A model generated the notes under the pieces. It searched no databases. It saw only the letters and a list, made by a program, of their open reading frames with translations, and was not told the origin of the DNA. From Zoroaster sp. YZ-2022 (Eukaryota; Echinodermata; Asteroidea; Forcipulatida; Zoroasteridae), in the NCBI GenBank assembly GCA_029582265.1, contig CM055823.1, positions 6,386,001-6,450,000 on the forward strand: DNA of 64,000 nucleotides. Direction: 5' to 3'. A program made the translations under genes and the position numbers. Numbering within the stretch: position 1 is the first letter of the stretch; the number at the start of each line of letters is the position of its first letter. This document shows positions 32,721 to 44,700 of the stretch, piece after piece.

Positions 32721-35700
32721 CTGTGATTAGAAGAAAATTTTTTTTTAAATAGTTAAATTGCTGCATGCCAACATGTGACTAAGGTCAGATTTTTACCGAC
32801 TTGTTAAATGGAAGGTACAACATTTGTGATGTTGGCACAACTGCTTAATCAAAGTTGATAACAGAACTTTGCAGTAACCATTTGATTAATAGCGGGTTTT
32901 ATTGGTTACCGGTTAATTTGCATACTGCCAGTATGCAGATTTCAAATGGTTATCCCCTAAGCAACAAAATTCGCTTAGTAAAATTAGTCTCTTACCGTCT
33001 ACTCCTTGCATTACGATCACGGCTACGGCTTCGCCTGCGAACAGGGCTGCGACTACGCTTACGGACAGGACTACGACTTCTTGAACGGTTACTGCGACGT
33101 CTGTTAAACAACCATAAAAAATGACAGCATAAAATAGTTGTTGTGCTCACACTGTTGTTTTCCTGATGTCTTCAACGTCTTTAACCAGTTCACGTCGGGA
33201 ATTTTTTTTCTTTTTTTTTCCGGTCCCCCGTGCGGGTTTATTTTCAGTGAAAAATCAGAAAAAATTTCTAGCCATTAATAATTTTTTTGGTCAATGAAAC
33301 TAAGTCCGGACACCCAAATAAACACCTTTACTCATTGACATTTCGAGAATTAAATGGCTAGTTTTTTAAAATTACGGTCGTGTTTGTTCAGCACAATTAG
33401 ACCGTTGGCAAGCTCCGATGCAACAGCCTATTAGCGACCAGCGCCCGGTCGAACAGACGGCATACCCGGAGAGAGAGGAAAGGCCTCGTAAACAATGGAT
33501 ATAAATCCGTCTTTACAAATTCTTGGCTGGTACGTCAAAGGAACAGGTCTTGGATAAAGGGTTATGCATAAATCAACAAAAAGAGTGAACTCGTTCATTG
33601 TTTGCAGTGCCTTTTGTCCGGGGCAACCGGACCGTGACCCCATGGACTCCGAGAAACGACTGCGTGTATACAAGTCAGGCGCCACGACGGCACGCCACGT
33701 GTGGCATGTTGACAAGTCTCCCGGTAACACACACAAAAATCGGAATGCGTGTTTAGACACTCTCTGATCCGCGGTTCAAACAAAAAATGCGTGTATACAC
33801 GGCCTCCGACGCGAACTGGTTAATGAGCTGAAAATAGGGGGCAAGTTTTGGTTATTTAACACGGTATATAGTTCAATATTATAAACCATCTTTTTAAACC
33901 AGATTTTTTTCACAAGTTAGAAGAATAAACCAATCTTGCTCTGAGATGCAGAACATTAAGGAGAGCCAAAGTCGTGGTACAGCCAAACCTTTTGAGAAGC
34001 TCAGCCAGTCCTCGGCTACCTGGCCTCCTAATCTGTCTTTTGTGAGTCCTAACCCTGTAACAATACAGTACCTGCCAATCAACATAACCTGGGCTTCAGG
34101 AGGGCCAAGCCCAGCCAAGTAAAGCTCATTATAATGGCTGCAGTTGTGAACAAAAGACAGCTGAGGTGTCAGTCAAGTCTGTGTTAACAATAAGAGCTAT
34201 TTGAGATCTATTCATTAGTAAAGGGTCTTTTGTGCTCAGCTAGGCTTCTCAAAGGCCGGGCTTCTGAAAGGCTTGGCTGTACCACAACTTTGGACCTCCT
34301 CAATTACAATTGTTGCAACAAGTACAGAGTTTTAAAGGTAAAATGTAAAGTATTGAAAATTTAAAAATAGCCAAATGGTATAACTTTCTAAACAGAAAGA
34401 TTTAATTTTTCACAGATGAATGTTGTGAAATTTTGGTTATTTAAGTATTTTCTTTAGATAATCAATGCTTAATCTGAGAAATCTTTTGTGAAATTTCAGG
34501 GACAGAGACTCATTACCTCCGATCTCTGGAACGAGAATGCGACCTAGATCGATACCTGTGGGGAAAGATTAATAGAAACCATCGGTGACTGATGATTTTA
34601 AATGGCTTAAATTCGGCTGTCTGGTGTGAAAATTACTTGCAGAAAAATCCCATAAGAAGATCTAGCCTGAGGGTTTGGGGTTACTCTTTCTTGAGGGGGG
34701 AGGGATGTTTTACCCTTTCTCAGAATGAGAGCATGTTTGGTACCATCACCAACTAATCACTAAAGCTGTACACTCCTTTTAAACAGAAAGATTTCAAGCT
34801 ATGTCCAACACATCATCTTCACACTTAGACGTCGTAAACTTTGGGTTATCTAAGTATTTTCTTTAGATCATCAATGTTTAATCTGAGAAAACCTTTGTGA
34901 AATTTCAGGGACAGAGACTCATTACCTCCGATCTCTGAAACGAGAACGCGACCTAGATCGAAACCTGTGGGGAAAGATTGATGTCTTTAAATGATTTGAC
35001 TGTCTGCTGTGGAAATTACTCACAAGAAATCTCAGTAGAGTACCCAGGCAGATGGTTTGGGACCATAAATCCCTCCCCAGTGGACTGTGAAAATGCGTGT
35101 AATCACTGTCTTTTTGTGAATTGCTCTTAAAATCCCATGATTAGACAAAACATTGTTTATTTATTTTTTTAAAGAAAAAAGTGGACCATAGTGCCCGGAA
35201 GAAGGTCGTAAGGCTCTACGACCTTCTTCCGGTTACACAAAGTACATTTTGTCCCAGCAGAAGGTCGTAAACAATAAAATGGCTCCTTTGGGAAAAAGTA
35301 GGGCATAACTGTTATATATTTGTTGCTAGAATTACTCCCAAGACATGTTTTTCCATTCCCATGCGGAATTTAACTTCCCTACAATGACCTACTAAGTATA
35401 AATGGCAGAAACTTTCACACTCAGTTTTCTGGAAACACAATTTTGCACATTAATTGCTTACGACCTTTTGCCAGATACACTTTCATTACGTCGTCCTTCC
35501 GGGCACACAACGTACTGGGGAATGGGCTGTGCAGCTCTAAAATACAAACTGCATGGGTGTAATTGATGCCTTTTGTCAACTGCTCATAAAATAGTAGCTC
35601 AGAAGAGCAAATCTGAGGAGGGGAGTTGGAGGTGGGGAAGGATGTGGGGAAGGATGAGGGGAGTGGATGAGGGTAGGGGAGTGGAGGAGAGTGGAGGAGA

Positions 35701-38700
35701 GTGGAGGAGAGTGGAGGAGAGTGGAGGAGAGTGGAGGAGAGTGGTGGAGGAGAGTGGTGGAGGAGAGTGGTGGAGGAGAGTGGTGGAGGAGTGGTGGAGG
35801 AGAGTGGTGGAGGAGAGTGGAGGAAGAGAGTGGAGGAAGAGAGTGGAGGAGAGTGGAGGAGAGTGGAGGAGGAGAGTGGAGGAGGAGAGTGGAGGAGGAG
35901 AGTGGAGGAGGAGAGTGGAGGAGGAGAGTGGAGGAGGAGAGTGGAGGAGGAGAGTGGAGGGAGGAGAGTGGAGGGAGAGTGGAGGGAGAGTGGAAGCCGA
36001 GGGGAGGCTGAGCAGATGCTGAGCGGAGGGGAGGGGAGGTGGAGGGGGAGGTGGGGAGGTGGAGGTGGGGAGGTGGAGGTGGGGAGGTGGAGGTGGAGGT
36101 GGGGAGGTGGAGGTGGGGAGGTGGAGGTGGGGAGGTGGAGGTGTGGAGGAGGGGAGATGGAGGTGTGGAGGAGGGGAGATGGAGGGGAGGCAAGGGATAC
36201 AGGCCTCAGGTAAAGGGCTGTGTGCCATATGAATGGAACAATTTAAAGCCAGTTAATGTCTGTGCCTACCTGGGCCTGCTATATCCACCAAATCCACCAC
36301 CTGCTGAAAATCAAGACAAGTAAAAAATGGAAATGAATCAGACAAGTACATGTAGATCAGTTTCTTCAGTCTGGGGGAATACATCATGAATGTCCCAAAT
36401 CATGAATGACCCAAATCCATTGTTCTTAGAATACTATGCCAGGGATTAGGTTATTACATGACTGCCACATTTCATGTATGTTTAATAAAGACATCAGATA
36501 TGACATTTATTTGTTTGTTTGTTTGTTTGTTTGTTTGTTTTGTAACACTCTCCTGGTCCGACTCTTTACTCTTCCAAAAAACTCCTGCCCCCCCCCCCCC
36601 CCCACCCGTACCTTTATCTATTCTCGTTTAATCCCTGTTTCTTGTACCTCCTCCTCTTGTGTTCTTTTCACATTTGACTAACCAGGATTGAAACCTGACA
36701 ACTCAGAACACAAGTTTGATGTACTAACCCACACAGCCTTGCCACCCTACGATTAGCCTACATTCTGACGACTCAGAACACAAGTTTGATGTACTAACCC
36801 ACACAGCCTTGGCACCCTACGATTAGCCTACATTCTTTTCAGTTCTAATTACTACTCAATTGAGATTCTTACATGGTGTCACCGCAATTAGTCTTACTTA
36901 TCATTCTCACCATGCAAAGCTACAAGTTTTAGCCTACATTCTGACGACTCAGAACACAAGTTTGATGTACTAACCCACACAGCCTTGGCACCCTACGATT
37001 AGCCTACATTCTGACGACTCAGAACACACGTTTGATGTACTAACCACACACAGCCTTGGCACCCTACGATTAGCCTACATTCTGACGACTCAGAACACAC
37101 GTTTGATGTACTAACCCACACAGCCTTGGCACCCTACGATTAGCCTACATTCTGACGACTCAGAACACAAGTTTGATGTACTAACCCACACAGCCTTGGC
37201 ACCCAACGATTAGCCTACATTCTGACGACTCAGAACACAAGTTTGATGTACTAACCCACACAGCCTTGGCACCCTACGATTAGCCTACATTCTGACGACT
37301 CAGAACACAAGTTTGATGTACTAACCCACACAGCCTTGGCACCCTACGATTAGCCTACATTCTGACGACTCAGAACACAAGTTTGATGTACTAACCCACA
37401 CAGCCTTGGCACCCAACGATTAGCCTACATTCTGACGACTCAGAACACAAGTTTGATGTACTAACACACACAGCCTTGGCACCCAACGATTAGCCTACAT
37501 TCTGATGACTCAGAACACAAGTTTGATTTACTAACCACACACAGCCTTGCCACCCTACGATTAGCCTTCATTCTGACGACTCAGAACACAAGTTTGATGT
37601 ACTAACCACACACAGCCTTGCCACCCTACGATTAGCCTACATTCTGACGACTCAGAACACAAGTTTGATGTACTAACCCACACAGCCGTGGCACCCTACG
37701 ATTACAGGTACATATACTTTGAAAACGACAACATAACGAGATGAACTTACGGTAACCCCGGGTGTCACTGCGGCAGTTACGGGCGAAGTGACCGATACCT
37801 CCACACTTATAACACTCATCATCACTCTGTTTAAATGAAATGAGAAAAAAAATTAATACCACAGTGATCTAACAACATGTGCTCACAGCAGCTGATGCAC
37901 AGTGGGAATAGTTCTTCTTTATGTTTGGACTAGCATGCTCTAGTCATCGTCAGGAGATTGAAGACAGTTGGGAGATGCTTCTGGTTAAATAGGTTCTTGT
38001 TAAGATACTGTTTTTATGAGACAAATGTGTGTTGGATGGTACTGCTGCTTCGTGATGAGTGTTGATCAGTACTTGCTGCCTCTGTCCGAGTTCCGAGTTC
38101 CCAGTCCGCGTCCCCGGTCCGCGTCCCCGGTCCGCGTCCCCGGTCAGAGTCCCCGGTCAGAGTCCCCGGTCAGAGTCCCCGGTCCGAGGTCCCGGTCCCA
38201 GTCCGAGGTCCCAGTCCGAGTCCGAGGTCCCAGTCCGAGTCCGAGGTCCCAGTCCGAGTCCGAGGTCCGAGTCCGAGGTCCCAGTCCGAGGTCCCAGTCC
38301 GAGGTCCCAGTCCGAGGTCCCAGTCCGAGGTCCCAGTCCGAGGTCCCAGTCCGAGTCCCCAGTCCGAGTCCCCAGTCCGAGTTCCCAGTCCGAGTTCCCA
38401 GTCCGAGTTGTGATTAGTTGTGGTTCTGAAATGAACCGGCAGTTTGATAACTCTCCATTTTGATCAGTATACTCTGATCGTCTTCAGGAAGATGCCAAAC
38501 TCCAAAGCTGGAACTACTTAAAGATGTATCCCTGTGTTATCCACTATTTTACCAGAAATTTTTGTTTTCATCAGAACATAGATAATTTCCTTTAAGAAAG
38601 GAAAACAAATACTTTGAAATTAGATATTTTAAAATAAAATAACTGTAAAACCAAGATTCTGACAACTAATCTATGAAATACGTAATTCCTTAATAGCAGA

Positions 38701-41700
38701 ATATTGTTCCAATGTTCCAATAAATAAAAAAAAATCTGGAAATTTGCTTGTAACAAACATGCAATACATTTTAAGTCAATACCAGGAAGTAACACTGTGC
38801 GACTTAATGCTCATAATCGTGGGAACAGTTCACAATTGAGAGCTTCATATGAATACATACCACACCACGCTTTGGTCCTCGTGCCCATTCTACAACAATG
38901 CTTTGGCCACAGATCTCCTGCCTATCTTCAAACTTCTGAGCGTCCTGGGACACGTCAAATGGAAACAAATATGAATTAATTGCAATATCTATCAATCTCA
39001 ACATATTCAAATAAATAAATAAATGAATTTATAAAAATTTATAAAATCAGATTCATGCATCAACAAAAATGGTTTTGAAGACTTTATTAAAAAAAAAAAT
39101 TTAATTAAAGATCCTTTTTTTTTTTTTTTTTTTTTAAATATACAGCCTCAATCATTTCCTTCATTACATGTTGACGTTGTTTTTAGCATAGTCAATTAAC
39201 CCCTTCGGCCAAAAAATGCCTTTGGTTTCTGGTCTCCGCACGCATCACCTCAAATTGCACCCAAAAAATTGCTGGATCGGTTGGAATTCTGCCACTTTGT
39301 GTTTTAAACAAATTTTTCCACATAGGGGTATGAATGTTTGCCCGATTTGTGAGGCCTCTCTTAGCCACCATACTTTGCATATGAGGAATTTTGGACTGGT
39401 TCCAATAACCGTGTATACATGTTAACATATACATAGAAAAATGATTTGGCCTTTCATGATGTTGGCAAAACTGCTTGTAAGACAAGTATGCTAACTTTCT
39501 TTAGATTATCCCTAACCTTCCCAAATCCTCCAAAATCCTCTTTGCTAAAGTCAAGGATTTTGGAGGATTGAGGTTATTAGGCATACTTGCCTTTCCATGG
39601 TACATGTACATCCATGTTTGTTGTAGTGATTGCAAGGTCAGTGCTTGGGTCAGTGGACACTGTTTATTGCTCCATGCATGCAGGGAGGGTGCCTGGCCCA
39701 TGTACATGTATCACAGATTAGAAACACATGTGTGCATACATGTCATGTGCTTGCTTTACTACTGAAGGATTTTGGAGGATTCAGGTTATGTGTAAGCAAA
39801 TGGGCCTAGGGAGTTAGGATTAAGATATATCTGAATAGTGTCTCATCTTGCAACCCATCCACCCAGGATGAGTTCAAATTGATTTGGACAGTTTGGAACA
39901 ACTTTAGACACAGCTTGCCCACCCTATATATCATTCCCATGTATCACGTATTTACTGGTTGGCAAAAAAACCCCAAAAAAAGTGCATCACCGCACTGAGT
40001 TTGAAGCCGACCTATGACCAGAAACCAGAGACTTTTTTTATTTTGGCCTTACCAGAAGTCTATTATCTTCATAAAGTGTGCCAATTGGGGTAATAACCTA
40101 GTGTATGGCATAATTCTGGATTTTGGAACATTCGTGACGTATTCTAGAGAGGGACGCATGAGGTCTCCAAAAAACCCCTTACTGCATTCTGGGTGTTTTC
40201 CAGCGCAAAAACTATGTGTACACGTACACTGTATACACGTGTTTAATGCATACTGTGTTGCAATCGCGCCGATCATAATAATAATAATCATCATAATCAT
40301 AATCATAATCATAATCATAATCATAATCATAATCATAATCATAATCATAATCATAATCATAATCATAATCATAATCATAATCATAATCATAATAATGGAG
40401 GCATTTTAAAGCGCTCTTACACAAGGTATCACAGCGCTGTACATTATCAGGCTCATAAATCGTTCCCGAAACTGTCTCAGCTCCTTGGGGAGTATACAGC
40501 TCAATTGCTGCCATGTCGGCGCACACGGGCTAGTCAAACACAACAACCAACTCTGCCCTCACAGGTACATTGTACCCATTTACTACTGGGTGGAGAGAAG
40601 CAATTATGGTAAAGTGTCTTGCTCAAGGACAACAAGCACCACGGCCGCGGTTGGGATTCGAACCCACATTCTGACTACTCAGCCATCAGAACACAAATCC
40701 GATGCACTAAACCGCTCGACCATGGCACTCCATGTAGGTTATATGTAAACCGTAGGTAATGCATGACAAAATCTGAAAAAGGATCACGGCCGTGTTCCAA
40801 TATCTGGATTTCTTGTTCTAACATTTTAAGGACTCATAGAGTCGGACTTGACCTTCGTTGAAGAACGGTGTACAGAAACCAACCTTGGACAGTTTCAGCT
40901 CATATCATTGCGTTCATTAAAACCCTTCTACAATCAGTGCAATTTTTGAAACAACCCATTCAAGCCACTCCAAGCCATTAGCTGTTGCCAGTGGCCTCCT
41001 ATGGTTACCCTTCTGTGCACTGTCACACCACTGAGATTGCAGGGTAAGGTGGTCTCCCATCGATACACTGCAGGCCATACTAATATGTTCAAACATTTAC
41101 AGTGGCCTTGGGTGGCACACAGTTGATTTTGTAAGATTACTTGGAAAGGACAGCAGGCTTGTACATGTAGTGTCGTGGCCGAGCGGTCTAGCTTACCGGA
41201 TTCAAGTTCTGGTGTTAGCAGCAGAATGTGGGTTCGAATCCCGGCCGTGACACTTGTGTCCTTGAGCAAGACACTTAACCATAATTGCTTCTCTCCACCC
41301 AGGGGTTAAATGGGTACCTGTGAGGGCAGAGTTGGTTGATTAGCCCTATATGCGCTGTAATGGCAGCAATTGAGCTGTATACTCCCCAGGTAGCCGAGAT
41401 GGTTTCAGGAATGATTTACGAGCCTTATGAGCAGGGGTAATGATATAATGCGCCTTGAGCACCACTTAGTTGGTGGATACGTGCGCTATATAAGTCCACA
41501 CATTATTATTATTATTATTATTATGTACGTACTGAAGGTTGCTCAAGAGCAGAATTTTGTGGAGCGGAGTGGCCTCCATGTGTAGGAGGGTTAACAAGAA
41601 CATAGCTAAAATGCATTTGGAGTACAATGCCATGGACTAGGTAATAGCAGGCTGGCACACTTCATGCAGGCAACAGACTTCCACTTCTGAAGTAGACAAT

Positions 41701-44700
41701 GTTGTACCTTTCTTTTTAAAGGTTAGCATGAACCAGTATTTCAATCACCGGTGTACATGTATGTCAGAGAATATTGAAACAAAGAAAAGATTCCCTTTTT
41801 GCTTGTTTCTGAAATTCAGAAAATTCACGGAAAGACAAAAAAAAAAATCAAAAACAACAAGTACAAAATCTATAAACTAAAACACTGATGATAAAACTCT
41901 GGAACAAGCTAAAAATATCACTCACTATTTTATGCCAGTACCCTAATAGCCAAGATCAATTCTAACCAAAAAATATTCCATTGGGAATTGACGTTTGGTT
42001 TCATCAAAACAATTTCGAAAGCCCTGAACAGCTCTGTAGTTGATGCCCCAAACCTAACCACACAATTCTCCGACGGTCAAACTCAGAGACTTTTGTAGTG
42101 AGTTCAGGTACTCCGACATGTAGTATGATCTTGCGAGCGCTCGCCGGCTATGCTTGGGCGATATTGATTTTTTCCAATCCATCCACGATATATCGTCAAA
42201 CATATATCATGATTTTCGATAGCACCGTGATTAGTTTTTCAGTTGCGCACAATTGCTTTAGAGCCGACAATCACAGGTATGCATTCATTTCCCAATACTT
42301 AATCTGAATAATTTCTTCGAGTGGCAGTGGATTAAGAGAAATGACAGAGTTCTGGGTCTGGACCCTGTATGGCTCCTTGGCTCCTTTGTGATCTGACAGT
42401 CGGCTAACCATTGAAGTGGTTCACTTTTGTCTCCCACTTCTGAAAGCTTGAAAAGACTGGCCTAATTGTTGTTTCCATGGAATTTCTGAAGCGACTCACA
42501 ATTGCAATTTTTTTTTAATCACGATATATTTTTTAAATCGTGATATATTTTTTAAATTGCAATTTGCCGATATCTTGATAACTTGATAAGGTTCTCGATA
42601 TCAGAATCGAACAAAAAAAAGGTATTGCGATATTCGATATTACCATTTTATCGCCCAAGCTTATCGCCAGCAGTGTGACAAACAATTACGCTACGTTGCG
42701 TCTAAGAGCTTCAGGCAACTTGTGACCCGCTCGACATAAGGCTGTGTCGGGTATCTGGGTATTACACTCCAATAAAGAAAAGATCAATTTAAGTATGGTA
42801 TCCTCTGTATTATAAAAGTCAATTTGTTACCATTTACAGTACATGTATTTGTACACCACCGGAGGCATGTTTTCAACAAAAATGAAAACGGGTATCCGAA
42901 GTTTCCTGATTTCGGGTATCCGGTTCGAAAAATATCCGAAAACGCACAGCCCTAGTATCTGAAGATATCCAATTTCAGGTATTCGATTCCCAAAATGACC
43001 AAAAACGCTCAGACTTAGCTAGGCAACTCACATGACAGGCGGCATGGAATATCTTTTATGGCATGGTCCCATGCATAAGATATGTGAATGCTGAAACGCA
43101 ACACCGGCATGCATGGGACCAGGCCATCCAAGATGGCCGGGTCACCAGTTGCCAATAGTACATAGTAAGCTTGGGCGATAACACGATAATATCGAATATC
43201 GCGATACCTTTTTTATTTGATTACAATATCGAGAAGCTTCTTAAGTTATCGAGATATCGGCAAATCGCGATTAAAAAAATATATCGCGATTAAAAAAAAA
43301 ATCGCCATTGTGAATCAAGTCAGAAATTCCATTGAAACAAAATTATGAGTCTTTTCAGCTTTTGAAAGTGAGAAACGAAAGTGAACTACTTCAGAAGTAC
43401 ATACACGCTATGCAAACGAATTTGCGATTTATTGTGACGCTTGTAGAGGGGGTACATACCTGTGGTTATCGGCTCTAAAGCAATCATGCATGAATGAAAA
43501 AAAAAATCGCGATACTATCGAAAATCGCGACATATGTTTGCCGATATATCGTGGATGAAAAAAATCGATATTGCCCAAGCTTAGTACATAGTGCTTTTTA
43601 AGATTTACTCTCGTTATTTAGATCCTTATCCAAGAATTATTCTTTAGTTAGAAGTCACCTTGGCTATAAGTCTACAGCATTTCACTATTCATTACGTACT
43701 CTACGTAAAACTATGAGAAGACGGTCACCCCGTGCTCTGGGGTGACTGTAGACATGATAAGCTGCCCACGGTAGGCCCAACAATGCATTGATCAACGGCC
43801 ATCAACGCTAGTGTTTCAGATAAGTCACATGGCTTTTGCATGGCTACTACTTTTGGTAGAGCGCCCTCTTGTGGCCACAAATGGGGACTATCTGGGATTC
43901 AGATTTGATTTGGGAGCTTTTGGTTCAGGTGGGTAGGTAGCGAGACGCTTCGTCGTCACCTCCAGGCCAGTTAAGGACCGGTAGTATATTAAGGCTTTAG
44001 GTTCATGGTAGTGACAACCAACGTCATTCAATCGGTCTTGGTAGTGACCAACAAACTTTAAGGTAGGCATAGGAACTCTGTGTGAATGTAATCATTGGAA
44101 AAACAGGTGTCAATACACAAATCAACAAAAGCATCTGAAATTATTATTTGTACTGTGAAAAAATACATTAAAAGTATATAAATAAGGCAATAGTTCCGTT
44201 AATAATTATACTAATTTAACCCATTTTGCATCTAGTTTGATCCCTCAAAACCCTTTGAAAGGTTTTGAAAGGTTTTGGAAGGTTTTGAATGGTAAAAGGT
44301 TCTTGCCAGCGATCTGTCATGGTTTTATGTTGGAATGCATCTACACTTTACATGGTATGTTCTACACAGTTATTCCACCTTTCAAAAAGCTGACAGGCGA
44401 AGGGTTTGGGCGGGTCTGTCAACCCGCTGTCAAAATGGACTGAAAGTAGGGGAAATTGAGTAAGTAAATGGCATTTCAAAAAGTCCATTTTGCAGGATAG
44501 CAAATATTTCCTCTTTTTAGAAAATTATTTTGCATGTTTCTGGGAAAAACGGAAACTATATTAACCCTAACCCCCTACAGACTTTTCAGAGACACCCTGC
44601 TGAATGCAACAGAATGCAACAACAGAAAAGTAGCTGCTTAACCCTAACCTTCCCAAATCCTCCAAAATAAAGTGAAGGATTTTGAAGGATTGAGGTTACA

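Larger units (their letters stand above)
34384..35050 (-). repeat. Tandem duplication of exon plus flanks
   Basis: Blocks at about 34384-34640 and 34788-35050 share GTATTTTCTTTAGATMATCA, GTGAAATTTCAGGGACAGAG and the exon itself. Confidence 0.88.

Noticed and set aside
32404..32766. Ala/Glu/Asp-rich frame on the minus strand and Arg- or Ala-rich frames on the + strand over the last SR exon
   Set aside because: Shadows of the RS repeat; only the RRSRSP frame joins in phase to the upstream exons.
33564..33767. 67-codon frame MHKSTKRVNSF
   Set aside because: Inside the P1 MITE at 33181-33822; not conserved in the other two copies.
35573..36228. Open frames of 110-209 codons on both strands
   Set aside because: Produced by the polypurine minisatellite lacking stop codons; low complexity in every frame.
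38016..38463. SR-like frames PSPRSQSEVP on the + strand
   Set aside because: Minisatellite with an intronic position in a minus-strand gene; no splice sites or start support.
41171..41253. Genuine tRNA-Leu gene
   Set aside because: Continues into a SINE body with LINE-like end and ATT tail, as in four other copies.
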